Assembly (NCBI GenBank): GCA_003216375.1 | Contig: QCIZ01000006.1 | Span: 26,276 to 90,275 of the forward strand | DNA: 64,000 nucleotides | From: Prochlorococcus sp. AG-402-O21 | GTDB taxonomy: Bacteria > Cyanobacteriota > Cyanobacteriia > PCC-6307 > Cyanobiaceae | Reading direction: 5' to 3' | Shown: positions 22,084-32,861 of the stretch, piece by piece | Layout of the letters: each line of letters begins with the position of its first letter | How positions within the stretch are numbered: position 1 is the first letter of the stretch | The notes under the pieces: generated by a model | The model's database searches: none | The model's input: only the letters and a program-made list of their open reading frames with translations | Told to the model about the DNA's origin: nothing | Made by a program: the position numbers and the translations under genes

Positions 22084-23106
22084 TTATTTCCATTTTTGAG
22101 CAACAATTTCAGCCAAGTCAACAACTCTTTGGCTGTAACCCCACTCGTTGTCATACCAAGCTAAAACTTTCACCAAATTGTCATCAATACACATCGTTAA
22201 CGCTTCATCAACAATGGTTGATTCATTAGTTCCCGCATAATCAGTAGAAACAAGAGGAAGGTCACCATATTTGATAATTCCTTTCATTTCGCCCTGTGAA
22301 GCAGTCTTCAATAGTGAATTGACCTCTTCAGCACTAGTTTTACGACTTGATTCAAAAACTAAATCAACTGCAGAAACATTGGGAGTAGGTACTCGCATCG
22401 CAATACCAGTTAATTTCCCTTTCATTTCTGGATAAACAAGAGCAACAGCTTTTGCCGCTCCAGTTGAAGTAGGGACCAAATTCATTGCTGCCGCTCTTGC
22501 ACGACGTAAATCACGATGAGCATTATCTAGGATTCTTTGATCTCCCGTATAACTATGAATCGTGGTCATTAGACCTTTATTAATCCCCAACTTTTGATCT
22601 AAAACTTTTACAATTGGAGCTAAGCAGTTGGTGGTGCAACTCGCATTGCTGAGGATATCAAAATCTTCATGAGAATAAGTATCGGCATTAACACCAACTA
22701 CATAAGTTCCTACACCATCACCTTTACCAGGTGCTGTGAGAATTACCTTCTTCGCACCAACTTGTAAATGCTTACTAGCACCAACATCTGTATTGAATAC
22801 ACCTGTTGACTCGATTACCAAATCAACTCCCCACTCTTTCCAAGGAAGATTTAATGGATTTCTATCTGAATAGCATTTTATAGTTTTGCCATTAATTTGA
22901 AATGTATCGTCAGTATGTGAAATTTCGGCGTCGCTTATAGCACCTAAAATTGAATCGTACTTGAGCAAGTGGGCACAAGTTTTTGGATCAGAAGTGACGT
23001 TAATACCGACCACCTCAATATTTGTATTTGCACCCCTACTGAGCCAACAACGCATAAAATTGCGTCCAATTCTTCCGAATCCATTAATCGCTACACGCAA
23101 AGTCAT
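22084..23106 (-). CDS. gap2: Glyceraldehyde-3-phosphate dehydrogenase, Calvin-cycle type
   Basis: The photosynthetic, NADPH-accepting Gap2 type, which reduces 1,3-bisphosphoglycerate in the Calvin cycle. Rossmann motif NGFGRIGR (8-15), catalytic Cys157 in SNASCTTNC, and YDNEWGYS near the C-terminus are all present. The residues after the second strand (NVTSDPKT) lack the Asp typical of NAD-only enzymes, fitting dual cofactor use. Length 340 aa is normal. Divergent from murC (149 bp gap). Confidence 0.95.
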   Translation of the reverse strand: MTLRVAINGFGRIGRNFMRCWLSRGANTNIEVVGINVTSDPKTCAHLLKYDSILGAISDAEISHTDDTFQINGKTIKCYSDRNPLNLPWKEWGVDLVIESTGVFNTDVGASKHLQVGAKKVILTAPGKGDGVGTYVVGVNADTYSHEDFDILSNASCTTNCLAPIVKVLDQKLGINKGLMTTIHSYTGDQRILDNAHRDLRRARAAAMNLVPTSTGAAKAVALVYPEMKGKLTGIAMRVPTPNVSAVDLVFESSRKTSAEEVNSLLKTASQGEMKGIIKYGDLPLVSTDYAGTNESTIVDEALTMCIDDNLVKVLAWYDNEWGYSQRVVDLAEIVAQKWK

Positions 23107-23255
23107 TTCAAAAACGGTAAAACCGCATAAGCTACTGGCCGCTGATCATACAGAACGATGATCATTTTCTGCGCATTTTGAAAAATAATTGAAGCGTTAA
23201 GGAAATAAAAAGTACAAAAACTCTCTAATTCTTTAAAAAATGTGCCTTTAGATCG

Positions 23256-24740
23256 ATGAAGAGTTATCTTTCACTCGACACTGAAGAGCAATTGAAGAAG
23301 AAACAAGAATTACCACCTCATATTCACTTTATAGGAATCGGAGGTATTGGCATGTCTGCTCTGGCAATGATTCTCTCTAAAAATGGATATTCGATATCTG
23401 GCTCTGACCAAAAAAAAAGCCTGACCTTAAAAAAATTAGCTGACAATCAAGTCCATATATTTAAAAGTCAAGAAGAGTCAAATATTGACCAAATTATAAA
23501 AGTTTATGGAAAAAATATATTAGTTGTTAGAAGTTCGGCAATACGTGAAAATAATTTAGAATTATGTAAAGCAAAAAAATATAATCTAACAATCAATCAT
23601 CGTTCTGAAATATTAGCCTTTTTAATTGAACAAAAGAAATCAATAATCGTCTCAGGATCTCATGGTAAAACAACAACAAGTACCTACATTACAACATTAT
23701 TTGCCTACGCAAACAAGAATCCAACAGCTATCATAGGTGGAATTATACCTCTCTATAAAAGAAACTACAATGTTAGTGATAGTGATTTATTAATTGCAGA
23801 AGCAGATGAATCGGATGGATCATTAGTAAAATTTAACCCAAGTATTGGCGTAATAACTAATTTAGAGCTTGAACATGTTGATCATTATCTAGATCTAGAA
23901 GATTTAATAAATACCATGAAACAATTTGCTCAAAAGTGTGAATGCTTAATTACCAATTTTGACTGTGAAAATCTTAAGAATAATATAAAGAATTCTAAAT
24001 TATTTTCGACTAAAAAAATTAATAATATAGATTTCGCACTAATTCCAAAAGAATCTAATGGATGTGAAATTATTGCTGAGTATTATGAAAAAGAAAAGTT
24101 TATTGATATTATAAAAATACCTATTCCAGGAATACACAATTTAAGCAATACAATAGCCGCTATAGCAGCATGCAGAACAACTGGAATTCTTTTTAAAGAT
24201 ATTAAAAAAGGAATTAATAATTTAAAGCTACCTTCAAGAAGATTTGAATATAAAGGATTATGGAAAAATAGATTAATAATTGAAGATTATGCGCATCATC
24301 CTAGTGAAATTGATGCTGCAATATCAATTGCTTCTACTATCATTAAGACAAAAAATAACATTTCAAAAATATCACCTAAAAGATTAGTAACCATATTTCA
24401 ACCGCATCGGTATAGTAGGACTAAAAAATTTCAAAAAGAATTTGCAAAAAGTCTAAGTAAATCTGATTTAGTATTAATAACTCCAATTTACTCTGCTGGA
24501 GAAGATGAAATTGAAGGAATAGATAATAAGTCTATTGGATATGAGTTAGAAAAATTAAAACCTAATTTAAAAATATATACACCAAACAATAATCAAAATT
24601 TAATAAAACTAATAAAAGAACATACTCTTGAAAAAGACTTGATTTTAATTCTAGGTGCAGGAGATATTAATTTAATATGTGAAAATATATTCTTAGAATT
24701 CATAAATAATAAATCAATCAACAATGATTTAGCTGCTTAA
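23256..24740 (+). CDS. murC: UDP-N-acetylmuramate--L-alanine ligase
   Basis: Adds L-Ala to UDP-MurNAc at the start of the peptidoglycan stem peptide. GIGGIGMS (27-34) is the N-terminal nucleotide-sugar site, GSHGKTTT (134-141) the ATP P-loop, EADESDGS the Mg site, and DYAHHPSEI (about 345) the Mur ligase C-terminal motif. Length 494 aa is normal. murB begins 3 bp after the stop, so the pair is one operon, as in other Prochlorococcus. Confidence 0.96.
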   Translation: MKSYLSLDTEEQLKKKQELPPHIHFIGIGGIGMSALAMILSKNGYSISGSDQKKSLTLKKLADNQVHIFKSQEESNIDQIIKVYGKNILVVRSSAIRENNLELCKAKKYNLTINHRSEILAFLIEQKKSIIVSGSHGKTTTSTYITTLFAYANKNPTAIIGGIIPLYKRNYNVSDSDLLIAEADESDGSLVKFNPSIGVITNLELEHVDHYLDLEDLINTMKQFAQKCECLITNFDCENLKNNIKNSKLFSTKKINNIDFALIPKESNGCEIIAEYYEKEKFIDIIKIPIPGIHNLSNTIAAIAACRTTGILFKDIKKGINNLKLPSRRFEYKGLWKNRLIIEDYAHHPSEIDAAISIASTIIKTKNNISKISPKRLVTIFQPHRYSRTKKFQKEFAKSLSKSDLVLITPIYSAGEDEIEGIDNKSIGYELEKLKPNLKIYTPNNNQNLIKLIKEHTLEKDLILILGAGDINLICENIFLEFINNKSINNDLAA

Positions 24741-24743
24741 TAA

Positions 24744-25619
24744 ATGGATTCCATTCAATTAGAAAAAAATATTTCCTTATCAAATTTTACTACTTGGAGA
24801 ATAGGTGGACCTGCAGAATGGATTGCTCAGCCAAAAAATATTAAAGAAATTCAATATTTAATTAATTGGATAGATATGAAAAAAATTCCCTGCAATATTA
24901 TTGGTGCTGGATCAAATCTTTTAATCAATGACAAAGGAATTAAAGGATTAAGCCTTTGTATGCGAAATTTCAAAGGAATTCAAGTTGATAAAAACAGTGG
25001 AGTTCTCGAAGTACTTAGCGGTGAAATGCTTCCAACTTTGGCCAGAAAAGCTGCTGCAAATGGACTTCATGGACTCGAATGGGCTGTAGGAATACCTGGA
25101 ACAATTGGGGGAGCTGTAGTTATGAATGCAGGAGCGCAAGAACATTCCATAGCTAGCTATATCGAGAGTATTACAACGCTATCTTTGTCAGGTGAATGCA
25201 AAATGATCAAAGGAAAAGATCTCAATTTTGGATACCGACAGAGTCTGCTTCAAAATGAGAAATTAATTGTCTTATCTGCTCGCCTCAAGCTGGTGTCAGG
25301 TCAGGCAGAAAAAATACGACAAGTCACAAATGAAAACCTAAATCACCGATTAAAAACTCAACCATATAAAGCCCAAACCTGCGGAAGTGTTTTTCGAAAT
25401 CCAGAACCCTTAAAAGCCGCAAAATTAATTGAAGAACTTGGTTTAAAAGGATTTCGTTATGGTGGAGCTGAAATATCAAAAATACATTCAAATTTTATAA
25501 TTAACGCAAATAAAGCTTCTTCTAGTGACGTCAGGGAGTTGATTAAATATATTCAAAAACAAGTTTTTAATTCTTATGGAATCTTGTTAGAAACAGAAGT
25601 CAAACAATGTGGCTTTTAA
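24744..25619 (+). CDS. murB: UDP-N-acetylenolpyruvoylglucosamine reductase
   Basis: FAD and NADPH-dependent step forming UDP-MurNAc. TTWRIGGPAEW (about 14-24), GAGSNLLINDKG (about 55), GIPGTIGGAVVMNAG (about 119-133) and the catalytic Ser in CGSVFRNP (about 217) are seen, placing it with type IIb MurB enzymes that lack the extra loop. Second gene of the murC-murB operon; the ybaB-like gene follows after 37 bp. Confidence 0.96.
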   Translation: MDSIQLEKNISLSNFTTWRIGGPAEWIAQPKNIKEIQYLINWIDMKKIPCNIIGAGSNLLINDKGIKGLSLCMRNFKGIQVDKNSGVLEVLSGEMLPTLARKAAANGLHGLEWAVGIPGTIGGAVVMNAGAQEHSIASYIESITTLSLSGECKMIKGKDLNFGYRQSLLQNEKLIVLSARLKLVSGQAEKIRQVTNENLNHRLKTQPYKAQTCGSVFRNPEPLKAAKLIEELGLKGFRYGGAEISKIHSNFIINANKASSSDVRELIKYIQKQVFNSYGILLETEVKQCGF

Positions 25620-25656
25620 TTTTAAACCCTAAGATCAGTAACAATAGGAAATTCTC

Positions 25657-26004
25657 ATGGCTGGATTCGGACTACCAAATTTTGGACAACTCACTGAAGC
25701 TTTTAAAAAAGCACAACAAATTCAGCAGAATGCTCAAAAACTTCAAGAAGAGCTTGAAGTTATGGAAATAGAAGGAGCAAATAATGACAATCGAGCAAAA
25801 ATATGGATGTCAGGAAATCAAAAACCTTTACGGGTAGAAATTGACCCATCTCTTCTTTCTGAAGAAAAAACAATAGTAGAAGAAGCAATATTAGATGCTA
25901 TGAAATCCGCCCACGAAGTTTCAACATCGACTATGAAAGAACGCATGGAAGATCTAACCGGTGGATTCAAGCTTAACCTTCCTGGTATGGGAGATGAGAA
26001 TTAA
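25657..26004 (+). CDS. YbaB/EbfC-family nucleoid-associated protein
   Basis: A small dimeric DNA-binding protein. N-terminal [21 protein letters not shown] helix, [10 protein letters not shown], then the typical [22 protein letters not shown] and a C-terminal [13 protein letters not shown] tail. In other bacteria such proteins bind DNA in bent or coated form. The last 32 bp overlap the convergent end of rsgA, so the two mRNAs have complementary 3' ends. Confidence 0.92.
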   Translation: MAGFGLPNFGQLTEAFKKAQQIQQNAQKLQEELEVMEIEGANNDNRAKIWMSGNQKPLRVEIDPSLLSEEKTIVEEAILDAMKSAHEVSTSTMKERMEDLTGGFKLNLPGMGDEN

Positions 26005-26902
26005 TCATTTCCTCAAGACTCTCACGATAAAAAGAATATCTTTCAAGATCTTTATTAATTACACAACCAGGCTCATCTCTATGTAAACAATCTCGAAACT
26101 TGCATTGTGACCTACTTAATTGAGCTTGAAACTCAGGAAATAAATAAGCAAAATCAGATGGCTCGCATATTATTTCTGGACGATTAAAACCTGGAGTATC
26201 AGCAAGAAGTGATCCATTGCCAATCGCAAAAAGTTCGACGTGTCTTGTCGTGTGAATACCTCTCTTTAATTTTTTTGAAACAGATGATGTAGGGAGTGAA
26301 ACAGTTGGAATTAAATGATTAATTAAAGTTGTCTTTCCTACGCCGGAGGGTCCAGCCAGTACAGTTAATTTTGTTTTTCTAAATCGTTCTATTAATGAAT
26401 CAATAGCCTGAGAATTCTGTATAGAAATTGGTATACAATCATAACCCCAAGACTTAAATTTATTAATATATAAAATCAAATCATTTTTTTTAATTAAATC
26501 TGTTTTAGTTAAAATTATCAAAGGTTTTATATTTGCGCATTCAGCTGTTAATAAAAAACGACTTGTTTGCTCCATATCAAATAAAGGCTCATCAACTGAG
26601 ATACAAATAGCCACTAATGTAACGTTTGCCACAGCTGGGCGTTTTAAAAAACTTTTTCGCGGCTCCACTTCTGAAATTACAGCTTTTTTGTTTTTATAAT
26701 CTATAGACTCAACGCAAACCATATCTCCTACATCTATAAATAAACCTTGATAATCTAACTTACTTCTTCGTGTACATAAAAGTCTAATTTTTTCATAAGA
26801 TTGATCCAAAAAATCATCTTTATAGTCAATCTCTACGATTAAAAAATTTGCCTTAAGTGCAACAACAATACCTTTAAATTTATTAGATTTATTTTTATTC
26901 AC
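25973..26902 (-). CDS. rsgA: Ribosome small-subunit-dependent GTPase A
   Basis: Circularly permuted GTPase that helps 30S subunit maturation. OB-fold N-terminus (about 10-80), then G4 (LTKTDLI, about 134), G1 ([12 protein letters not shown], about 184-195), G3 (DTPGF, about 239) and a zinc knuckle (C-x5-C-x-H-x5-C near 268-282). The stop overlaps ybaB on the other strand by 32 bp; the start overlaps the sulfurtransferase-like gene upstream by 8 bp. Confidence 0.95.
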   Translation of the reverse strand: MNKNKSNKFKGIVVALKANFLIVEIDYKDDFLDQSYEKIRLLCTRRSKLDYQGLFIDVGDMVCVESIDYKNKKAVISEVEPRKSFLKRPAVANVTLVAICISVDEPLFDMEQTSRFLLTAECANIKPLIILTKTDLIKKNDLILYINKFKSWGYDCIPISIQNSQAIDSLIERFRKTKLTVLAGPSGVGKTTLINHLIPTVSLPTSSVSKKLKRGIHTTRHVELFAIGNGSLLADTPGFNRPEIICEPSDFAYLFPEFQAQLSRSQCKFRDCLHRDEPGCVINKDLERYSFYRESLEEMINSHLPYQEG

Positions 26903-27134
26903 TCGATATTATCAAAGTTACCTTTTTAGAGTCTTTATTCAATATTTTTACTTTATAACCCTTCTCTTTTAAACCATCGATAACACTAGTTTCAGATTCC
27001 CCTAAATCCAAGTCTACTTTTAAAACTTGATTGGAAGATAAATTTTCCAAAACCAAGCAGCATTTAACAAAATTGACTGGACAAGAAAGGCCACACAAAT
27101 CTAAATAATGATCAATAAAGATGTTTTTCTCCAC
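26895..27134 (-). CDS. TusA/SirA-like sulfur carrier protein
   Basis: A 79-aa alpha/beta protein of the TusA fold. The conserved Cys lies in CGLSCPVNFVK (Cys at about 17); the usual CP-x-P motif has Asn in place of the second Pro. LDLGESETSVIDGLKEKGYKV matches the second half of the family. It might carry persulfide sulfur, but the changed motif leaves that open. It lies between dnaJ (2 bp) and rsgA (overlap of 8 bp) in a compact minus-strand operon. Confidence 0.85.
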   Translation of the reverse strand: MEKNIFIDHYLDLCGLSCPVNFVKCCLVLENLSSNQVLKVDLDLGESETSVIDGLKEKGYKVKILNKDSKKVTLIISSE

Positions 27135-27136
27135 TA

Positions 27137-28267
27137 TTATTTGCCAAATAATTTACTAAATAAGCCACTTTTATGATAATGATGTTGAGGTCCGCGTGCA
27201 GAGTAATGTCCAGCTAATTCTTCTAATAAATTTCTTTCAGAATCTGATAATTTTGTAGGTAATTTAACCTTTACTGAGACTTGATGATTGCCTCTAGCAA
27301 CAGGATTGCCTAGTTTCGGCACTCCTTTATTTTCTAAATTCAAAATAGAGTTAGGTTGAGTTCCTACTGGAATTTGTAACTTAGTAGGGCCATCTACAGT
27401 ATCTATTTCAATAGTATCTCCTAAAATTGCCTGAAGGTAACTAATATTGACCTCAGACAAAATTGTCAATCCATCTCTCTTTAAATTAGGATGATTTTTA
27501 ACTTTTAAGAAAACATATAGATCTCCAGATGGACCGCCCTTTAATCCAGCATTACCCTCACCTGAAACTCTTAATCTTGTTCCACTATCAACTCCAGCAG
27601 GAATATTAATTTTTAATTTTTTTCTTACTTGTTTAACGCCTTTTCCTCCACAAGCACCACAAGGATCTTTAATCACTTGTCCAGTACCACCACAAGTTGG
27701 ACATTCAGCGACTTGGGTAAAACTTCCAAAAGGTGTACGAGTAGCTCTTCTTACCTGACCTGCACCACTACATGTAGGACAAGTAACAGGGCCAGTGCCT
27801 TTCTTAGCACCAGTCCCTCTGCAAACATCACAAGTTTCTAAATGAGGAACCGTGATCTCTTTTTCTTGACCAAAAATAGCTTTATCAAAATCAATCGTTA
27901 AGTCGTAACGTAAATCGTCTCCCTGTTGAGGTCCACGTCTTTGAGAGCGAGAACCTCCTGGAGAACCAGAACCACCAAAGCCATTAAAAAAAGTATCAAA
28001 CAAATCTGCAAAACCGCCCATATCTCCCATATCCGGCATACCAGCAGCCCCACCTACTCCAGCTTCTCCAAATTGGTCGTAACGAGCTCGCTTTTGAGAA
28101 TCGCTTAAGACTTCATATGCTTTACCTATTTCTTTAAACTTATCCTCTGCACCTGCTTCCTTATTCACGTCAGGGTGATATTTCCGAGCTTGCTGTCTAT
28201 AAGCTCTTTTTAAAGTGTCTGCATCAGCATCTCTGCTGACACCCAATAGATCGTAAAAATCAGCCAT
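27137..28267 (-). CDS. dnaJ: Chaperone protein DnaJ
   Basis: Complete type I Hsp40: J domain with HPD (in YHPDVNKE, about 31), Gly-rich region (about 72-120), four CxxCxGxG zinc repeats ([32 protein letters not shown], about 150-210) and the C-terminal substrate domains. 376 aa is normal. It stimulates DnaK ATPase with GrpE as exchange factor; grpE is just upstream (44 bp from its full-length stop). Confidence 0.97.
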   Translation of the reverse strand: MADFYDLLGVSRDADADTLKRAYRQQARKYHPDVNKEAGAEDKFKEIGKAYEVLSDSQKRARYDQFGEAGVGGAAGMPDMGDMGGFADLFDTFFNGFGGSGSPGGSRSQRRGPQQGDDLRYDLTIDFDKAIFGQEKEITVPHLETCDVCRGTGAKKGTGPVTCPTCSGAGQVRRATRTPFGSFTQVAECPTCGGTGQVIKDPCGACGGKGVKQVRKKLKINIPAGVDSGTRLRVSGEGNAGLKGGPSGDLYVFLKVKNHPNLKRDGLTILSEVNISYLQAILGDTIEIDTVDGPTKLQIPVGTQPNSILNLENKGVPKLGNPVARGNHQVSVKVKLPTKLSDSERNLLEELAGHYSARGPQHHYHKSGLFSKLFGK

Positions 28268-28311
28268 TAGTCCATTTAAACAAATTCAATACCTTTTCGA
28301 TCATCATGTAG

Positions 28312-29090
28312 TTAATTCTCATCTTTAGTTGAAACGTCTGAAGATTCAGTTTGTCCTGGATTAGCAGCACTCTGATCAGGAATATCTTCATTAGACGTTT
28401 TAGGTCCAGGTCCCATAGAAACTTTGACTAAAGCATGCCTTAAAACACGACCATTCAAGTGATAGCCCCTTTGTAATTCTTCAATCACAATATCCTCAGC
28501 CTTTCATCACTGGGCTCTCTCATAACAGCTTCATGTAAAGAAGGATCAAAAGCCTGATCAACAACACGCATTGGAGCAACACCAAGTTGCTTAAGAACTT
28601 CAACTAATTGCTTATAAAGTCCTTGGTAACTTCGATGTAATGCTTGAGCTTCTTCACCCTCAGGATTTAATTGCTGTCTTGCTCTTTCAAAATTATCTAC
28701 AACAGGAAGGATTTCGCTAAGCGTAGTGCAAGTAAGTTGAATTTTTAAATCATCTTGATCACGCGTCTGACGCTTCCGGAAATTGTCAAAATCAGCAGCT
28801 ATTCTCATATATTGGCTGTTCAGAGTTTCATGTTCTTTTTCTAATTGCTGTAATCTTGCTTCAGTATCTGGACCTTTAATATTCGAATCAGAGCTAGTTG
28901 AAGGTTGTTCGTTTGCTATGTCTACTGAATCATTATTCAATTGAGGTTCTACTTTCTGATTTTCAGAAAGCTCAACTTTATTAAGTGATTCATTACTTGT
29001 TTGAGAACTTACAGAATTTTCATTGGAATCATCTTGTGATGAACCATCCTGAGGTGATTCATGTTCCGAGGAGGAAACGTCTGAATGCAT
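28312..29090 (-). pseudogene. grpE: GrpE nucleotide exchange factor, apparent frameshift
   Basis: The main frame runs from ATG 29090 ([10 protein letters not shown]) through the coiled coil and most of the GrpE domain ([13 protein letters not shown] at mid-protein, [15 protein letters not shown] near the end), then stops at 28485 after 11 unrelated bases. The next frame continues with the expected GrpE end ([19 protein letters not shown], then [13 protein letters not shown]) to a stop at 28312. One missing base in the run TTT at 28502-28504 (AAA on the coding strand) explains it. Either a sequencing error, a real mutation that removes the C-terminal beta domain, or slippage. GrpE is essential in most bacteria, so an error or rescue is more likely than loss. 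Confidence 0.85.
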
Positions 29091-29182
29091 ATAATTTGAA
29101 CAGCTATTAAACCATGTTGATTGCAAAGGGTTTTTTGTACAAGCTACGGAAGCCCACACCTATGAAATAGAAAGAAAATCAT

Positions 29183-29668
29183 TTAAGAATCAACTTCAAA
29201 CGTAAGCGCGACACCATTATTGCAATATCGTTTACCAGTTGGCCTTGGACCATCATTAAAAACATGCCCTTGATGCCCACCACAACGCCGGCAGTGATAT
29301 TCAGTTCTTGGGACAATTAATTTGAAGTCTGTTTTTGTCTCTATTGCATCTGGTAAATGATCGAAAAAACTTGGCCAGCCTGTTCCACTGTCAAACTTTG
29401 TTGTTGAAGAAAATAAAGCAAGACCGCATCCTGCACAACGAAAAACTCCTTTCCTTTTTTCATCATTGAAAGGACTTGAAAACGGTCTCTCTGTTCCTTC
29501 CCTACGTAAAACGTAAAAAGCGTCTTTGGGTAAACGATTTTCCCATTCTTGATCCGTTAAAGTTTTATAGTTATCCATTGGTTTAGGAGCAGCAAAAGCA
29601 CTTTTTGGTTTAATAGTAAAACCAAAAAAAGTATTTAAGAGTCCAATCATAAAAAATCTACGCTTCAA
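29183..29668 (-). CDS. msrB: Peptide-methionine (R)-S-oxide reductase, exported
   Basis: Reduces methionine-R-sulfoxide in proteins. GVFRCAGCG and YHCRRCGGHQGHVF hold the zinc CxxC pairs, GTGWPSF is the substrate site, and the catalytic Cys lies in KRYCNNG (about 150). Residues 1-27 (MKRRFFMIGLLNTFFGF... SAFAAP) look like a signal peptide with a twin Arg, so the enzyme is probably placed in the periplasm or thylakoid lumen. Between grpE and the divergent dus gene. Confidence 0.93.
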   Translation of the reverse strand: MKRRFFMIGLLNTFFGFTIKPKSAFAAPKPMDNYKTLTDQEWENRLPKDAFYVLRREGTERPFSSPFNDEKRKGVFRCAGCGLALFSSTTKFDSGTGWPSFFDHLPDAIETKTDFKLIVPRTEYHCRRCGGHQGHVFNDGPRPTGKRYCNNGVALTFEVDS

Positions 29669-29740
29669 AGAAATTTCTCAATTCGATAAATCTTAATAAA
29701 ATTTCCTCCCTAAAAGTTGAAAAAAATTAATTCATAAAAA

Positions 29741-30748
29741 ATGATTTCCAATTCTTTAAAAACAAATGAAATAGCTAACTACAGTTTAAGTATTGCTCCA
29801 ATGATGGATTGCACAGATAGGCATTTTCGTGTCCTTATGCGCCAAATCACAAAAAAATCGCTTTTATACACAGAAATGATTGTGGCCCAAGCACTTCATT
29901 ACAGCAAAAACAGGAATAAATTATTAGATTTTGATGAAATCGAGCATCCGATCTCCATACAACTAGGAGGAGACAATCCGAAACTCTTAGCTGAAGCAGC
30001 TCAAATGGCTGAAGATTGGGGATATGATGAAATTAATTTAAATATTGGGTGCCCAAGTCCAAAAGTAAAATCTGGCAACTTTGGAGCTTGTCTAATGGGA
30101 AAACCAAAGATAGTGGCCAGTTGTATAGAAGAAATGAAAAAATCATGCAATATCCCAATAACAGTGAAACACAGACTTGGTATTGATAATCTCGATAGCG
30201 ATGATTACCTTATGCAATTTGTTGATAATTGTTCAATTGCAGGAGCAGAAAGATTTATCATTCATGCAAGAAAAGCTTGGCTAAATGGATTAAATCCAAA
30301 AGAAAATCGAACAATTCCACCCCTTCAATATGAAAGAGTTGAAAAATTAAAAAAAAACAGACCTGATTTAATTATTGAACTTAATGGTGGAATAAATACA
30401 ATAAATGAATGTATTAAAACTCTAAAAATATTTGATGGAGCAATGGTAGGAAGAGCTGCGTACTCACATCCCTTTCTTTGGACAAAAATAGATTCGATGA
30501 TTTATGGACAAAAAGAAGAATATCTCTCTAGATCAAAAATAATTAAAAAAGTAATTCCTTTTGCTCAAAAACATTTAGACAATGATGGAAGACTTTGGAA
30601 TATCGCTAAACACATTTTAAATCTGATAGAAACCATACCCAATGCAAAAATATTAAGACAAGAACTAAGCGAAAAATGTCAAAATAGCAAATCTGACGTT
30701 TCTATTTTAAAAAAAATTGCCCAGCAACTTGAAGATGCTGGGCATTAA
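29741..30748 (+). CDS. dusA: tRNA-dihydrouridine synthase (DusA type)
   Basis: FMN enzyme that reduces uridines in tRNA D-loops. SIAPMMDCTDRHFR (about 17-30), the catalytic Cys in NLNIGCPSPKVKSGNFGACLM (split over about 98-118), and ELNGGI plus AMVGRAAY in the C-terminal half of the barrel identify DusA. 335 aa is normal. It converges with the RRM gene, 27 bp apart. Confidence 0.95.
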   Translation: MISNSLKTNEIANYSLSIAPMMDCTDRHFRVLMRQITKKSLLYTEMIVAQALHYSKNRNKLLDFDEIEHPISIQLGGDNPKLLAEAAQMAEDWGYDEINLNIGCPSPKVKSGNFGACLMGKPKIVASCIEEMKKSCNIPITVKHRLGIDNLDSDDYLMQFVDNCSIAGAERFIIHARKAWLNGLNPKENRTIPPLQYERVEKLKKNRPDLIIELNGGINTINECIKTLKIFDGAMVGRAAYSHPFLWTKIDSMIYGQKEEYLSRSKIIKKVIPFAQKHLDNDGRLWNIAKHILNLIETIPNAKILRQELSEKCQNSKSDVSILKKIAQQLEDAGH

Positions 30749-30775
30749 GAACAAGCAGAACAAACAACAAAATCT

Positions 30776-31288
30776 TTAAGATTCTGCACCACCATATTCT
30801 GAAGTAGTGTCATTTCCCCCTTCAGGAGCAGCGCCTCTTCTTCTTCTGCTACGACCTTGATCAAAGCCATTAGCATCTTGTGAAGCGTTGCCATGACTAC
30901 GATCTTCCCAACCAGTAGCTCCAGAAGGTCTGTCTTGAGCTGATTGGTCGCCGCCTTGGCCGCCACCGCCATAACCGCCACCGCCGTAGCCGCCGCCTTG
31001 GCCGCCACCGCCATAGCCGCCACCGCCGCCTCTTCTGGGAGCACTGCCTCGTGGTTCGGCTTTATTAATTCTTAAAGGACGACCCATAAGCTCAGCGCCT
31101 TGAAGAGATTCAATTGCTGAAGCTTCAACTGCTTCATCAGCCATCTCAACAAAAGCAAAACCTCTTTTGCGTCCTGTATCTCGTTCTAAAGGTAAAGAAC
31201 AATTTGCTACCTCCCCAAAAGGAGAAAACAATTCCATGACATCTTCCTGCTCAGCGCGGAAGGGTAAGTTGCCTACAAAAATACTCAC
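30776..31288 (-). CDS. RRM RNA-binding protein with Gly-rich tail
   Basis: One RNA recognition motif (residues 1-78) with RNP2 IFVGNLPF and RNP1 RGFAFVEM; cyanobacterial Rbp-type proteins bind RNA and are often cold-induced. Residues about 88-116 are a Gly/Tyr/Gln repeat, followed by a polar, Arg-containing tail (RSRRRRG). The repeat makes 30,950-31,035 markedly GC-rich. The 127-bp leader has two hairpins (see 31,324 and 31,346). It lies downstream of argH. Confidence 0.93.
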   Translation of the reverse strand: MSIFVGNLPFRAEQEDVMELFSPFGEVANCSLPLERDTGRKRGFAFVEMADEAVEASAIESLQGAELMGRPLRINKAEPRGSAPRRGGGGGYGGGGQGGGYGGGGYGGGGQGGDQSAQDRPSGATGWEDRSHGNASQDANGFDQGRSRRRRGAAPEGGNDTTSEYGGAES

Positions 31289-31323
31289 TTGAAAATTGGA
31301 CTGAAAATAAAATGTAACTAATT

Positions 31324-31365
31324 AGGCTATGAATAGCCAAGATTAATAACTCAAAAATGAGTTAT
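31324..31365. terminator. Two hairpins between argH and the RRM gene
   Basis: GGCTAT / ATAGCC (31324-31338) and ATAACTCA / TGAGTTAT (31346-31365, four-base loop). The second could terminate argH transcription (minus strand); both also lie in the leader of the RRM gene and could affect its expression. Confidence 0.5.
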
Positions 31366-31415
31366 CTTTATTAGTTTAATACCGAACGCCCTAAAATTGA
31401 TTTACAACAATTTTT

Positions 31416-32807
31416 TTACTTAAATAATTTTTCACGCCAAAGAACAAGTTGCTCCTGAACTCTCTCGAATCCAGTTCCACCAACACTCAAACGAGACGCA
31501 ACAACACTTGAAGGTAAAAGCTTTTCATAAATATCTTTTTCAAAAAATTTATGAAATGTTTTCCATGTTTCCAAAGGAATATCTTTTAATAAAACGCCCT
31601 CCTCCAAAGAAGTCTTAACGATTCGACCAACTAATTGATAGGCCTCTCTGAAGGGTACGTTCTTCGCCACTAAATAATCGGCAACGTCAGTGGCATTTGA
31701 AAAGTCCGAGGAAACCGCTTGATTGAGTCTTTCTTTTCTAAAAATCAAACCTTCTTCGAACAATATTGATATGGCAACCAAGGAATTCTTAACCGTTTTC
31801 ACGCTATCAAAGATAGCTTCTTTATCTTCTTGAAAGTCTTTATTGTAAGCCAAAGGTAATCCTTTGATCATGGTAAGCATTGCTTGTAAATGCCCAAAGA
31901 CTCTCCCTGACTTACCTCTAACTAATTCCGGAACATCAGGATTCTTTTTTTGAGGCATAAGACTACTTCCAGTAGCACATCTATCTGTTAATTGAACAAA
32001 TGCAAATTCTTCAGATGCCCATAAAATAACTTCCTCAGATAATCTACTTAAATGAGCCATAATCAAAGCTGAGGCTCCTAAAAATTCCACGACAAAATCT
32101 CTATCACTGACAGCATCTAAACTATTAGAGTAAATCTCTTGAAATTGTAATTCTGAAGAAGTTATTTTTCTATTAATAGATATAGACGTACCAGCCAAAG
32201 CTGCTGCTCCGAGAGGAGAAATATTAACTCGTTTTCTTACATCTTTTAATCGATTTCTATCTCTTTGTGCCATCTCAACGTATGCCAATAGGTGATGCGC
32301 TAAAGATAAAGGTTGCGCTCTTTGTAAATGCGTATAACCAGGAATAAGCGTATGAAGATTTTGCTCTGCTAATAAAAAAAGAGCTTTCTGAAGACGCTCC
32401 AAATCAATATCAATTTCATCCATACGCTTTCTAAGCCATAATCTAAGATCTGTACCAACTTGATCATTACGACTACGGCCAGTATGAAGTTTTTTCCCTA
32501 CCGGACCTATCAAATCTATTAATTTTTTTTCTACTGCAAAATGCACATCTTCATCTGAAATGACTGGTTGAAATAAACCATTAGAGGCCTCTTTCCTGAT
32601 TTGTTCCAGACCATTTTCCAACTCAATAGCCTCTTCCCTAGTAATAATCCCTTGAATTCCAAGCATGCGTGCATGAGCAATTGATCCATCCAAATCTTCT
32701 TCTAATAAACAAATATCAAACACAATTGAAGCATTAAATTTTTCTATAAACGGATTGAGTCCTTTATCAAATCTATCGCTCCAAGTTTTGCTCAATGCAT
32801 TTTCCAA
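31416..32807 (-). CDS. argH: Argininosuccinate lyase
   Basis: Last step of arginine synthesis, splitting argininosuccinate to arginine and fumarate. The superfamily signature [12 protein letters not shown] is at about 276-287 (catalytic Ser region), with [10 protein letters not shown] (about 107) and [16 protein letters not shown] [12 protein letters not shown] (about 152). 463 aa is normal. argG lies far away at 60.8 kb, so the two genes are not one operon. Confidence 0.96.
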   Translation of the reverse strand: MENALSKTWSDRFDKGLNPFIEKFNASIVFDICLLEEDLDGSIAHARMLGIQGIITREEAIELENGLEQIRKEASNGLFQPVISDEDVHFAVEKKLIDLIGPVGKKLHTGRSRNDQVGTDLRLWLRKRMDEIDIDLERLQKALFLLAEQNLHTLIPGYTHLQRAQPLSLAHHLLAYVEMAQRDRNRLKDVRKRVNISPLGAAALAGTSISINRKITSSELQFQEIYSNSLDAVSDRDFVVEFLGASALIMAHLSRLSEEVILWASEEFAFVQLTDRCATGSSLMPQKKNPDVPELVRGKSGRVFGHLQAMLTMIKGLPLAYNKDFQEDKEAIFDSVKTVKNSLVAISILFEEGLIFRKERLNQAVSSDFSNATDVADYLVAKNVPFREAYQLVGRIVKTSLEEGVLLKDIPLETWKTFHKFFEKDIYEKLLPSSVVASRLSVGGTGFERVQEQLVLWREKLFK

Positions 32808-32861
32808 ATTACTAATACAAATAAAGCAAGAGACTTAGCAATTGTCAGGAGGTTTACTAAG

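Noticed and set aside
30745..31044. 99-codon Ala/Val-rich minus-strand frame inside the RRM gene
   Set aside because: It is a frame shadow caused by the GGN repeats of the Gly-rich tail.
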